The notes under the pieces: model-generated | Database searches by the model: none | The model's input: only the letters and a program-made list of their open reading frames with translations | What the model was told of the DNA's origin: nothing | Shown: piece by piece, positions 51,177 through 59,776 of the stretch | Layout of the letters: the number at the start of each line of letters is the position of its first letter | How positions within the stretch are numbered: the stretch's first letter is position 1 | Source: a virus | Length of the DNA stretch: 64,000 bases | Strand: one strand, 5' to 3' | Virus record (IMG/VR): IMGVR_UViG_3300042445_001170 | Coordinates: 48,168-112,167 of that record | Translations under genes and position numbers: made by a program

Positions 51177-53006
51177 CTAAATTACAATATTTGAACTAGC
51201 AAATTCAATAGAGTAAACCGAGTACGGGGTTAAGTCATTCCCTGATGTAGATTCTGATATGGAGAGCTGTTCTGATCCAACAGAATTTGACCAATTGCCA
51301 ATATAATAGTTATAATGCCTTAATATTTGTCCAGATGTCAATACTGATTGGTAGATGGCTATATTGTTATACTTGGATCCTACCCCATATACAGTCCCGC
51401 CAACATTCTGATTGATCTTAATTATGCCAGAAGTGGCACTTGATAGGGTGATGACTATGTGATGTGGAAACCCAACCGTAAAGTAATTTGAGACATTTGT
51501 CTGGCTTGTCACATTTTGTCCGTTTACATATATTTCAGACACTCCGCTTTTATTTATAGTGCCATCAGATGACCATTCAAATATCTTAGATCCATTTGAG
51601 AATAAAACATTTCTGCCAGAGCCAGGGGTATATATCATTTCAATGCTTCTTGTTGCTACTGTAGAGTCTACATTAAACCCGCCAATATCATGCATGGAGA
51701 GCCCATTGTTTTTGTTATAAGACAGGATTCTTTCGTTATATCTAGATAGGTCATAGTCTTGATCTGAATATATTCTATCTCCAGAATTGTCTGCATAGTA
51801 GTCTAAGTTATTAAAGAAATCAATTGAAAGAGATTCAATTTTTGGAATGTCAAAAGACGTGTCGTCAGATGACATTGTTGTCTTGATATATACACGCTCA
51901 TTTGTTGTTAAATCATTTTTGCTGAAGTAGGGCAAGGACTTGTTGTTTTGACAAGGCTGCCAATCAGTAAGGCCATCTAAACTAATTTCAACAGATATGT
52001 TGTCGTAGTCTGGGGAGTAGGTTAGCTGTGAGCTATTTATTCCAATTCCTGAAGGCACTAATATTTCTTGGGTAAAGCTAAAGCTGGCTGACTGGGCTGT
52101 ATCTGTTTTTGCAAATGTTATGTAGTCGTGGTCTATAGACAGTATGGCATCGCCACTGGTTAATTCTGACCATTTGATTGCAGATGGATAGTAGTACTGT
52201 TTAACTGGCATTATTTTTGAATGATTTAGCGTGAACAAAACTCCGCCGTCTGGCTCTACTATTTGCAAATGATTTAGCTCATATGAACCAGAGTCATAAT
52301 GATTTTGTATTTTGCTTTCTGATAGGGCATATCTATAGAATGCAACACAGTCTATCACAAATGGCTCGACTTCATCCGATGGCCCAGACATAAAAGAAAC
52401 TGTCTGGCTATCAAAGGGATACTCTTCTGAGACACTCTTTGTTGATTTATTGATTCCATTTACATATAATAAAATTGAAGATCCGTTATACACTGCAGAT
52501 ATATACGATGCAGAAGTTTTTTCTATTTTAGCTATTGCAATTGCCGACCCTATATAAAATAATACGTTGCCGTCTTTATAGGTTAGTCCAATTAAATTAG
52601 ATGTATCGAATGCCAATGGTATTTCATTTGTAGAATTTTGTGGTGGCTTAAACCACAAGTCTATGGAAAATGGATTATTCTTATATATAGACGTTGCCAT
52701 TCCTGGCGTATCATATATTATTTTTGTATCTGAGTTCATCTTAGTTCCAGATATAGATCCTGGCACAAGTGGCATCAGTATTGAATTTGATGAGTTAAAT
52801 GAGACTCCGTTGTTGCCGCTTCCTGAATAGTCATAAACTACTGCTCCGCCTAAGTTTGCATAAGATATGCCATTATCTCTTAAGTCTGCGTATGTGGAGT
52901 ATTGAGTTCTAAGTGCATCGTAGGATACTGTTGTTCCAGATATAACTTCGTCTAGCAGGTAGAATGATGTTGGGTGGTCATTTAAGACTACGCTTTTGTA
53001 TGACAT
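51177..53006 (-). CDS. Virion protein with two LamG/concanavalin-like domains
   Basis: The 609-residue protein has a LamG-like sandwich at about 60-240 (NPFSIDLWFKPP, LLYVNGINKS, VIDCVAFYRYALSESKIQNHY) and a second one at about 440-590 (IEMIYTPGSGRNVLFSNG, IYVNGQNVTS, NNIAIYQSVLTSGQILRHYNYY). Both end with the short helix usual in phage LamG repeats. Likely a glycan-binding head or tail fibre component. It is encoded between the collagen-like fibre and the portal. Confidence 0.8.
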   Translation of the reverse strand: MSYKSVVLNDHPTSFYLLDEVISGTTVSYDALRTQYSTYADLRDNGISYANLGGAVVYDYSGSGNNGVSFNSSNSILMPLVPGSISGTKMNSDTKIIYDTPGMATSIYKNNPFSIDLWFKPPQNSTNEIPLAFDTSNLIGLTYKDGNVLFYIGSAIAIAKIEKTSASYISAVYNGSSILLYVNGINKSTKSVSEEYPFDSQTVSFMSGPSDEVEPFVIDCVAFYRYALSESKIQNHYDSGSYELNHLQIVEPDGGVLFTLNHSKIMPVKQYYYPSAIKWSELTSGDAILSIDHDYITFAKTDTAQSASFSFTQEILVPSGIGINSSQLTYSPDYDNISVEISLDGLTDWQPCQNNKSLPYFSKNDLTTNERVYIKTTMSSDDTSFDIPKIESLSIDFFNNLDYYADNSGDRIYSDQDYDLSRYNERILSYNKNNGLSMHDIGGFNVDSTVATRSIEMIYTPGSGRNVLFSNGSKIFEWSSDGTINKSGVSEIYVNGQNVTSQTNVSNYFTVGFPHHIVITLSSATSGIIKINQNVGGTVYGVGSKYNNIAIYQSVLTSGQILRHYNYYIGNWSNSVGSEQLSISESTSGNDLTPYSVYSIEFASSNIVI

Positions 53007-53013
53007 CCCGAAC

Positions 53014-54114
53014 CTACTTTTCTTCTAGTAATTTTACTCTTGCTGTAAGTTCTTGGACTGCTTTAATTAGCGGAGAAATAAATTCTTCGTATCTTAATGC
53101 TTGCTGTCCTTCTGGATCATTCACATCAGAAATTACCCAACCGCCAAAGTCTGCAATGTTAGCTTCATCTAATACAGACTTAACCTGTTGTGCAATTAAT
53201 CCGTAATGTGTTCTGTCCCCGTCAATTTTATTATACTTAACTGGGCTAAGATTATTGATGAAACTTAATCCTAAATCTGATGCCGCTACATTCTCTTTTG
53301 TTCTTTCGTCAGAAATTACTGTTGCTGCTGTATTTAAATATATATTTTTCCAAGCTCTTGTAACGTTATCTGGGCCAGAGTTAATAGGTCCTAGTAGGCC
53401 TAAAGAAAATGAATTTGTTACGAATGGATACCACGATGAGTTTACTCCAGTTGATGAAGTTGCTGTTGTTTGCAAAGCAATTCTTGTTGCAATCGGATCT
53501 ATAACCGCATTTGATCCTGCTGGACCAGCTGGGCCTGTTGCACCTTGTGCGCCATCTGCTCCACGAGGAATTACAAAATCTAATAAAACTGCACTAGACG
53601 TTCCACTATTTGTAACTGTTGCGCTAGTTCCTGCTGCTGACGTGGTTGTTGAATTTACTGATATGGTTGCTGCAGCATCCCCCTTGGGGCCTGTTGCACC
53701 TGTAGCACCAGTTGATCCAGTATCTCCTTTTGGCAGAACTAAATTTAAAACTTGAGACGGAGATGTACCAGTTATAGTTGCAGATGCCGTTACTCCTGCT
53801 GTGACTGTTCCGATAGATAAAACATTAGAAGGTCCAGGGCCTCCCAAAATTCCATCTTGTCCTCTTGGAATATTAAAAATTAAAGATTGTGATGGAGATG
53901 TTCCAGTAATAGTTACAGATGCATCTTGACCAGCACTAAGTGTATTTGTTGCAGATACAGTTAAAACATTTGACGGGCCAGTTAGTCCTTGAGGACCAGG
54001 ATGTGCTGCTATGTACGTTGCAATATCTTCGCCTAAAATACCAAGATCCCTAGGTACATCGGGTGAATCCGAGTAACTTGGGAAATGCCATCCATTAACG
54101 CCTACTGTTGCCAT
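53014..54114 (-). CDS. Collagen-like tail fibre with S74 chaperone domain
   Basis: The 366-residue protein has three G-x-y segments (GPQGLTGPS near 36; GDTGSTGATGATGPKGDA near 130; GADGAQGATGPAGPAG near 183) between two or three small beta repeats (ITGTSPSQSLIFNIPRG and ITGTSPSQVLNLVLPKG). The C-terminus (265-366) is a Peptidase_S74 domain with SDERTKEN, IAQQVKSVL and a final coiled coil. The collagen-like parts could be substrates of the hydroxylases encoded just upstream. No SD; TGG TATAAT ends 6 nt before the ATG. Confidence 0.87.
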   Translation of the reverse strand: MATVGVNGWHFPSYSDSPDVPRDLGILGEDIATYIAAHPGPQGLTGPSNVLTVSATNTLSAGQDASVTITGTSPSQSLIFNIPRGQDGILGGPGPSNVLSIGTVTAGVTASATITGTSPSQVLNLVLPKGDTGSTGATGATGPKGDAAATISVNSTTTSAAGTSATVTNSGTSSAVLLDFVIPRGADGAQGATGPAGPAGSNAVIDPIATRIALQTTATSSTGVNSSWYPFVTNSFSLGLLGPINSGPDNVTRAWKNIYLNTAATVISDERTKENVAASDLGLSFINNLSPVKYNKIDGDRTHYGLIAQQVKSVLDEANIADFGGWVISDVNDPEGQQALRYEEFISPLIKAVQELTARVKLLEEK

Positions 54115-54120
54115 TTTTTA

Positions 54121-54126
54121 ATTATA
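54121..54126 (-). promoter_or_regulatory. Leaderless promoter of the collagen-like fibre gene
   Basis: TGG TATAAT (extended -10, perfect hexamer) ends 6 nt before ATG 54114; the six bases are TAAAAA, so there is no SD. It is located in the 16-nt gap after the last hydroxylase gene. Confidence 0.65.
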
Positions 54127-54130
54127 CCAC

Positions 54131-54748
54131 CTATGAAATTATCTTACTTCTTTTAAACATGAAAGCTGGGCACATGTACTTATTGCCAGAAACAAGTGGA
54201 GTTGAGGCATGAAAATATGGTTTTACTGAAGGGAATATGACAAGGCTGCCAGCTTCTGGCTTAATCTTTATGTCCTGTTCTGGGAATGCTAGGTCTCCTC
54301 CAACGTAGTCATCGTTTAAATAAAGAACAATTGAGGCAGTTAGTCTTGCCTCATCGTCATCTTCTTCACAATCTATGTGGGGCCCCATTTGAGCTGGTGG
54401 GAAATACTTTCTTATTGTAACTTCATTCGGCAAAAACCCTAAATCTTTATTTAAAGATTCGGAATAGTCTGCTACGCACAAATTAATTGCATTAAGTATT
54501 GTAGCCACAATTAAAGCATATCTTTTATCTACATCGTTGTTTGACTGTGGGGCAGTGAAGGCACCAGACTTGTATTCTCCAAAAATATCATTTGGGTTAT
54601 TGCTTGATGTCCATCTCATCCATTTTGTTAAATGAGCATTTTCTTGAGATAGGACATCTAGCCTTTCAATTTCTTTTACAAACTCGTTTGGGTTGGCAAT
54701 AACATTTTTATAATAATAAATGTTATTATCAAGAAGTTCTTTTATCAT
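54131..54748 (-). CDS. 2OG-Fe(II) oxygenase (cluster member 6)
   Basis: The ATG at 54748 forms ATGA with the upstream stop and gives 205 residues; a start at 54793 would overlap by 49 bp. Iron ligands His124-x-Asp126 (PHID) and His180 (YFHA), with Lys190 as 2OG ligand candidate; YLNDDYVGGDLAFPEQ and KPEAGSLVIFPS match the group. The acidic loop after the HxD (EEDDDE) is unique to this member. Prolyl-4-hydroxylase class by family knowledge; substrate unknown. Confidence 0.9.
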   Translation of the reverse strand: MIKELLDNNIYYYKNVIANPNEFVKEIERLDVLSQENAHLTKWMRWTSSNNPNDIFGEYKSGAFTAPQSNNDVDKRYALIVATILNAINLCVADYSESLNKDLGFLPNEVTIRKYFPPAQMGPHIDCEEDDDEARLTASIVLYLNDDYVGGDLAFPEQDIKIKPEAGSLVIFPSVKPYFHASTPLVSGNKYMCPAFMFKRSKIIS

Positions 54749-55443
54749 TCTCTGCCTTCTGGCATTACTGGTTTGCCTTCTGGTGTTGCCCACTTTTTAT
54801 AAATCTTTTCTTGTTCTGCTCTTACTGCCTTTAATTCTGTTGCCCAAGCTTCTCTCTGCTCTTCAGTATATTCTATGCTAGCATCATCCCAAAATGAACC
54901 GATTGTATATCTTATGCCACCCTTTACTGTAGTAACCATATGCTCTCGTGTATGTCCACCAGCAAATATTGCAGTTAGACCAACCTTTGGCTTTATGTCG
55001 ATATCGCTATCCTTAAACTTTAGGTGACCACCTTCAAAATCATCATTTAAATAAATAAATACCGCATACTTACTTCTTTCAAATGCTGTAGGGTTTCCAA
55101 GTTCATCTGAGTTGTCGGAATGATAGTCTGCAAAAGCGCCCTCAATCCATCTCTGTGCATGGTAGCTAACTTCAGAAACTTCAAACCCTAAAAGCTCTTC
55201 AGTCTTTGCTTTTATTTTTTCTTTGAGCTGATTAAAGAAATCTTCTGGCAAACCAAAAAGTTTTAAATTAGGGTCTGAAGGCCAGTATCCCATAGCTTCT
55301 GATCCATAAAATGATATCTCGTTCCACTTTAATATCTTGTTTTCAACCAAAAAATCAAAATAATTTATAATAGCAGAACAGGTTTTTTGATCTACAAAAT
55401 TTTCTACTATAAAGAATTCATCTCTTATTTTTGGAATTGGCAT
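54745..55443 (-). CDS. 2OG-Fe(II) oxygenase (cluster member 5)
   Basis: The 232-residue protein has His108-x-Asp110 (YHSD), His168 (REHMV) and Arg178 (GGIRYT) in place of the Lys seen in some siblings. It has YLNDDFEGGHLKF and a C-terminal charged helix (EEQREAWATELKAVRAEQEK) that the other members lack. It overlaps the next gene by 4 bp and follows the previous one by 1 base. Confidence 0.9.
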   Translation of the reverse strand: MPIPKIRDEFFIVENFVDQKTCSAIINYFDFLVENKILKWNEISFYGSEAMGYWPSDPNLKLFGLPEDFFNQLKEKIKAKTEELLGFEVSEVSYHAQRWIEGAFADYHSDNSDELGNPTAFERSKYAVFIYLNDDFEGGHLKFKDSDIDIKPKVGLTAIFAGGHTREHMVTTVKGGIRYTIGSFWDDASIEYTEEQREAWATELKAVRAEQEKIYKKWATPEGKPVMPEGRE

Positions 55444-55444
55444 G

Positions 55445-56227
55445 TCAGTATCCTAAATTCTTTCTTTCAGAATATCTCATGTTTGCTGGGTTTTCTCTTT
55501 CAATTCTTTTTTGCTCCATCTTGGCCCATGTATAAGCTCCATAGTGCTTTTGATTTGCAATCCATTGTGGGTGACCATCATAATAGTATTGGATAAAGTT
55601 TCTTATAAAGAACTTGTTGCCATTTCTAATTGTTCTTACTCCATGGAAATAAGGGTCTTGTGAAGGGAATACAAGGATGTCTCCAGCTTTTGGCTTATAT
55701 GGGAAATATTCTTCTCCTATATAAAACTCAATGTCTCCGCCCTCATAATCATCATTGATGTATGTTGTACATGTAAGCAAAAACTTTGGACCAGGCATAT
55801 CTCTTTCTGAAATAATAAAGTCTGTGTGGTACTGCATTGACATTTCGTTTCCCATTGTATCAACATTTGCATCATATTTTGAAAAAGATGATGTCATTAA
55901 TTTAGCTGATTCTGGCAATACAATCCCGTATGTATTTTTGTAATCTTCAATAGCAGTATTATAAGCCTCATAGACTCTATCTGAAAGCATCTTTTCTTCA
56001 TCGTATCTTGGGCCGAATTCTCTAGGCTCATCCTCATTATGTTTTTGTTGAGAGTATGTTCCAAATATTGACCACTCGTCCCAATTTCTTAAATAGTATC
56101 TGCCTTCTGCATCGTGATCTGACTCTTTCATGATTCTATACAACTCGTCAGCATCTGGGAGAAGCCCCTGGTATATTCTTACATTTGGCAAAAGCTCAAA
56201 AGATGTATACTCATAATTATTTGTCAT
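55445..56227 (-). CDS. 2OG-Fe(II) oxygenase (cluster member 4)
   Basis: The 260-residue protein has His134-x-Asp136 (YHTD), His195 (YFHG), and Lys205 or Arg209 as likely 2OG ligand. YINDDYEGGDIEF and KPKAGDILVFPSQ are the group motifs. The C-terminal 50 residues (GHPQWIANQKHYG) resemble the end of the 11760-12731 oxygenase (SQEWADGIAKYG), so these two may share a sub-family and substrate. Confidence 0.9.
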   Translation of the reverse strand: MTNNYEYTSFELLPNVRIYQGLLPDADELYRIMKESDHDAEGRYYLRNWDEWSIFGTYSQQKHNEDEPREFGPRYDEEKMLSDRVYEAYNTAIEDYKNTYGIVLPESAKLMTSSFSKYDANVDTMGNEMSMQYHTDFIISERDMPGPKFLLTCTTYINDDYEGGDIEFYIGEEYFPYKPKAGDILVFPSQDPYFHGVRTIRNGNKFFIRNFIQYYYDGHPQWIANQKHYGAYTWAKMEQKRIERENPANMRYSERKNLGY

Positions 56228-56891
56228 TGTCTACTCTACCTAATCTAGTTATTGTCCAAAAGAATGGTGCGGTGTATCTTGTTCCGCTTGTTACTTTTGT
56301 TACCCCATGAATATAGTTCTTATCTCCTGGGAAAAAATATGCAGCCCTTGGCTTTGGTTTAAACTTTATATTTTGCAATGGGAAGAACAGCTCTCCACCT
56401 TCATAATCGTCATTCAGATAGAATACAGTTCCTATGTCATACCAAGGAAACTCATTCTCTGTTCCAGCATCTGGGCCTTCGTGAAGCTCTTTATCCGCAT
56501 GTGGGAATTGCATTGCTCCTACTGGCCACCTTACTATAGCTGCGTCAGTAGGTGAAACCTCTACATCAAACTTCTCTCTAATGTGAGGAGTCATTCTTTT
56601 CACAACAAGATTTAATATTCTAACAACTTCTGGGTCAGCTTTCATTAAGGAGTCTTTAGTTGCAACTCTATCTTCCCATACTCTGTGGTCATAAATAATA
56701 TTTCCGTTTTCGTTCCACTGTGACTCTGTGACGTCCCAAATTTTATTGTTTCTTGCAAAATTTAAAAGATATTCTTGTTCTTCTAGCGTGACCATGTCCT
56801 CTAGCTCTACTACATTATCTGGTGAGTTGCCGAAATGACCAGATGGGGTAATTGACATTCTTGCAAACCTAGCTCTTTTTGTATATTCCAT
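56217..56891 (-). CDS. 2OG-Fe(II) oxygenase (cluster member 3)
   Basis: The 224-residue protein has His131-x-Asp133 (PHAD), His195 (YIHG) and Arg205 (SGTRYT). Group motifs YLNDDYEGGELFFP and FKPKPRAAYFFPG. The N-terminal 100 residues are helical and differ from the siblings. It overlaps the next gene by 11 bp. Confidence 0.9.
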   Translation of the reverse strand: MEYTKRARFARMSITPSGHFGNSPDNVVELEDMVTLEEQEYLLNFARNNKIWDVTESQWNENGNIIYDHRVWEDRVATKDSLMKADPEVVRILNLVVKRMTPHIREKFDVEVSPTDAAIVRWPVGAMQFPHADKELHEGPDAGTENEFPWYDIGTVFYLNDDYEGGELFFPLQNIKFKPKPRAAYFFPGDKNYIHGVTKVTSGTRYTAPFFWTITRLGRVDNDK

Positions 56892-56898
56892 TTTTCAC

Positions 56899-57627
56899 CT
56901 ATTCATATTTCTTTAAAGACCTGACGTTGAGCTTATACGCTCCACCATCTTTTGTTCTAAACTTTTTTGCCTGCTGGTTGTGCCTTTTTTCTATTTCATC
57001 TTTAGAATAGAATTTTTTTTCCATCTTCCAGTCTTCTCTTTTATATGGTATTAATTGCATGTAAGGTGTTCCTGCTGGAATGGTGCCCTCAAAATCTTTT
57101 TTAAGAAAAAATGGCATTAGGCCAGGAGTATCCATCTTATCATTATCTATTATAGCAGAAGTGGTAATAAATGGTAAATCAAATCTATTTATTGGATGAA
57201 TGTACATTACGCTATATCCATCTGGAACGGATGGCGCCCAGTTTGGATACCAGTGAAAATGATAGTCATCGCATCCAATTGGTGTTGGGAAACTTTTCAT
57301 TGGCTGTCTCACTCCTATAAAATCCTCATAGCCAGCTTCCGTTTTTACAAAAGTAGTTCCATCTGTATTCTTTTTAAAAGTTATATTACATGGTGTTACG
57401 TAAACATATCCGCTTATAAATATATCAAGTAGTCCTGGACATGATCTAAATGTTCTTACTGGACCGCCCTCTGTATTTAAATATGGCTCCTGGGTATTTG
57501 GGTCAATTTCAAATTTTGGAGCATCCTTAAACCATTCTGGCATTAAAGACTTTGTGGTCTGCGGAGCATACGAATCAGAAATAATGTTATATAGCCTATT
57601 AGAATGAAATGTTATTTTATTTGTCAT
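56899..57627 (-). CDS. Uncharacterised beta-barrel protein in the oxygenase operon
   Basis: The 242-residue protein has PEWFKDAP, a Cys-containing CPGLLDIFISGYV, a central Trp/His-rich GCDDYHFHWYPNW, then TTSAIIDNDKMDTPGLMPFF and IPAGTPYMQLIPYKREDW. The AGTP...P...E segment also occurs in the next gene (DUF6065-like), so both probably share a barrel fold. Proteins of this type occur in other phages next to 2OG oxygenases, as far as I recall. No HxD...H set is present. Function unknown. Confidence 0.7.
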   Translation of the reverse strand: MTNKITFHSNRLYNIISDSYAPQTTKSLMPEWFKDAPKFEIDPNTQEPYLNTEGGPVRTFRSCPGLLDIFISGYVYVTPCNITFKKNTDGTTFVKTEAGYEDFIGVRQPMKSFPTPIGCDDYHFHWYPNWAPSVPDGYSVMYIHPINRFDLPFITTSAIIDNDKMDTPGLMPFFLKKDFEGTIPAGTPYMQLIPYKREDWKMEKKFYSKDEIEKRHNQQAKKFRTKDGGAYKLNVRSLKKYE

Positions 57628-58321
57628 TTACCCGTAGCCTCAAAGTCTTGGTCTCGTGTTCACCGACAACTTTTCCCTTATGATCCGTTGCGTTCCTATA
57701 GAAACCCGCCCACTTACCAGACTGATTAATTTTATCTACTGTCATTCCGTATTCTCTTCCATCGTAGGCCGATCCGACATAGCCCTTGCCATCATAAAGA
57801 TCTACCTCATATCCATTAATTTCTTTTAGTGATATTGGAAGTATTACGGCAACGGGTGTGCCAGCTTTTATGGTTATAACTTTTCCTGGTGAAGTAACTC
57901 TCCATACGACTGGAACTTCCCCAGAAAAAAATGATGTTGTTAATAAAGTTGTAAATGCTTGTGCTCCATCTATAAAAAAGTTGGGGGCTGGCATTGTTAG
58001 GATTGTTGTGTTTTTATCAGTCTTAAATGTAAGTCCAGTTATAAAGCTTATTGTTGCATTAGACCTATTTGTATGAACATATTTTTCTCCAGAAAGTACT
58101 TTAATGTGTATGGGCTGGCTGTCTGATATTCCGTCCCAAATAAAGGAGATGTCTTCTGGGAAGGATATTCCCCATCCTAAAGTATTAGATAGGCTGACTG
58201 GAAAACAGTTATATGCATGTCTGTCTGCAGTCTCATCCATCCATTCTCTATTTACTTTTATTTGTTCTATTTTTGCTGGGTTGTCGCCAGTCTTAAAAAC
58301 ATTTATTTTACGCATATCCAT
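57617..58321 (-). CDS. DUF6065-like protein
   Basis: The 234-residue protein has the layout I associate with DUF6065: REWMDETADRHAYNCFPVS, LSNTLGWGISFPEDISFIWDG, then strands to IKAGTPVAVILPI, and a Tyr/Gly-rich end with NQSGKWAGFYRNATDHKG. It is a beta-barrel-like protein of unknown activity, found in phages and bacteria near oxygenases or methyltransferases. Overlaps both neighbours by 11-14 bp. Confidence 0.7.
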   Translation of the reverse strand: MDMRKINVFKTGDNPAKIEQIKVNREWMDETADRHAYNCFPVSLSNTLGWGISFPEDISFIWDGISDSQPIHIKVLSGEKYVHTNRSNATISFITGLTFKTDKNTTILTMPAPNFFIDGAQAFTTLLTTSFFSGEVPVVWRVTSPGKVITIKAGTPVAVILPISLKEINGYEVDLYDGKGYVGSAYDGREYGMTVDKINQSGKWAGFYRNATDHKGKVVGEHETKTLRLRVNDK

Positions 58322-59006
58322 CTGTATACTTTTTCTCTATCTCTCGATATGCTGGTGTGTGTGGTGCTTCTAGGTAATCAAGCATTGTTACTATAGAATA
58401 CTTTGTTCCGCTTGTTACTGGAAGTGAGGCGTGAGAGAATAAGTATGAAGAAGGGAATAGATAAAGGTCTCCCGCCTGTGGCTTTATTTTTAAATTAAAC
58501 TTATCAAAAAATAACTCCCCGCCTTCGTAATCATCGTTAATATACCCAACTGAAGATAGCACACAGATATAGGAGTATCCGTGGTCAGAGTGTACTTGAA
58601 AATGCTGCCCTGGTCCATATTTAACAAAGTTAAAAGACTCCCAGTAATTTAGTGGTGCAAGGTTAAACTTTTGTCTATAGTCTTCTACTGGGCCTAGCTG
58701 TGCATCTTTAGCATTTTCCCATATTGATTCTAGTTTAATTTGATCTGCGCTTTTGCCATCATCATCCTGTTTGTTTTTCTTAATTTTAAAATCAAATGCG
58801 TCTCTATACTTTAAATCGCTCAAAGCATAACCAGTTGTGGCCTGCTTCCATTTATAAGTTGCATGTGGTGAGTCTGAGTATCCAACACCTTCGGCATCTG
58901 GGTCTCTGGATAAACATTCTTCAAGCCTGTTAATCAAATTCATTTCTTTTGGAAATACATTTCTATATACAAGAACTCCTGGCGCTAACATCTCTGGCTG
59001 ATTCAT
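58308..59006 (-). CDS. 2OG-Fe(II) oxygenase (cluster member 2)
   Basis: The 232-residue protein has His139-x-Asp141 (HSDHG), His192 (FSHAS) and Lys202 (GTKYS). Group motifs YINDDYEGGELFF and KPQAGDLYLFPSS. It is very similar along its length to the first cluster gene (shared FVKYGPG, YRDAFDFKI, SYLFSHA), so these two are a recent tandem duplication. SD GGAGGG is strong, suggesting independent initiation. Confidence 0.92.
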   Translation of the reverse strand: MNQPEMLAPGVLVYRNVFPKEMNLINRLEECLSRDPDAEGVGYSDSPHATYKWKQATTGYALSDLKYRDAFDFKIKKNKQDDDGKSADQIKLESIWENAKDAQLGPVEDYRQKFNLAPLNYWESFNFVKYGPGQHFQVHSDHGYSYICVLSSVGYINDDYEGGELFFDKFNLKIKPQAGDLYLFPSSYLFSHASLPVTSGTKYSIVTMLDYLEAPHTPAYREIEKKYTDGYA

Positions 59007-59007
59007 A

Positions 59008-59715
59008 CTACCCTCCCATATTCAATTTAGTTTTATTTTTTAGTCTAACAAAGCTGTCAAACTCATCTCCGTGAGAATTATCGTTATAGTCTGTCATTGT
59101 TACTACAGAGTATTTTATGCCATCAGAAACTGGCATAGCTGCGTGTGAAAATAAATATGTTGAAGGGAAGATGTAAAGATCCCCAGCTTTAGGTTTAATT
59201 TGTAAACCAAGTTTTGGGAAAACAATTTCTCCGCCAACATAGTCATCGTTTATATAGCCAACTAATGAAACTGTTGACACATAAGAAAACCCATGATCTG
59301 CATGCTCTTTAAAGTAATTGCCTGGACCATATTTAACAAAGTTCATTTTTTCCCAGAAATTCATTTGTATGCTATACATGTTGCAATAGTCTTGAAGAGC
59401 TGGGTTTTGTGCGTCATATGAGTCTTGCCATATTTTTTCAAATACAATTTGATGCTTGTCTTTTTCGGGGAAGCTTGTTTTTTCAATTTTAAAATCAAAG
59501 CAGTCTCTATAGTCTATAGATTTCTTACTGCCGCCGACGGTAGCTCGTTGCCACCTGTAACCTTTAGACAAAGAAAGCTCTTCCTCTAGTCTTTGGGAAA
59601 GATTTAAATCTTTTTTAATTACATCTCTGTAAACCCAAAGTCCAGGGAAAAGCTGTTCTTTTGAAGACCATGTCTCCGATAAATCATTTTGCATTTCTGC
59701 CATTAAGCCTATCAT
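59008..59715 (-). CDS. 2OG-Fe(II) oxygenase (cluster member 1)
   Basis: The 235-residue protein has His138-x-Asp140 (EHADHG), His191 (FSHAA) and Lys201 (GIKYS), with YINDDYVGGEIVFP and KPKAGDLYIFPST between. The ATG at 59715 lies 6 nt after the -10 and would be leaderless; ATG 59703 with TAGG upstream is the alternative. As first gene of the oxygenase operon it should be the most strongly expressed. Confidence 0.9.
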   Translation of the reverse strand: MIGLMAEMQNDLSETWSSKEQLFPGLWVYRDVIKKDLNLSQRLEEELSLSKGYRWQRATVGGSKKSIDYRDCFDFKIEKTSFPEKDKHQIVFEKIWQDSYDAQNPALQDYCNMYSIQMNFWEKMNFVKYGPGNYFKEHADHGFSYVSTVSLVGYINDDYVGGEIVFPKLGLQIKPKAGDLYIFPSTYLFSHAAMPVSDGIKYSVVTMTDYNDNSHGDEFDSFVRLKNKTKLNMGG

Positions 59716-59721
59716 TTATTC

Positions 59722-59750
59722 ATTATGACATTTAAGTATATAAATGTCAA
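59722..59750 (-). promoter_or_regulatory. Promoter-operator of the oxygenase operon
   Basis: -35 TTGACA (59745-59750, perfect), 17-nt spacer, -10 CATAAT with TGT extension (59722-59727), 6 nt to the ATG at 59715. A perfect 8-bp palindrome GACATTTA-N6-TAAATGTC (59727-59748) fills the spacer, where a repressor could block RNA polymerase. Confidence 0.75.
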
Positions 59751-59776
59751 TTATTAAAATAAACAGCTTTTGTATA

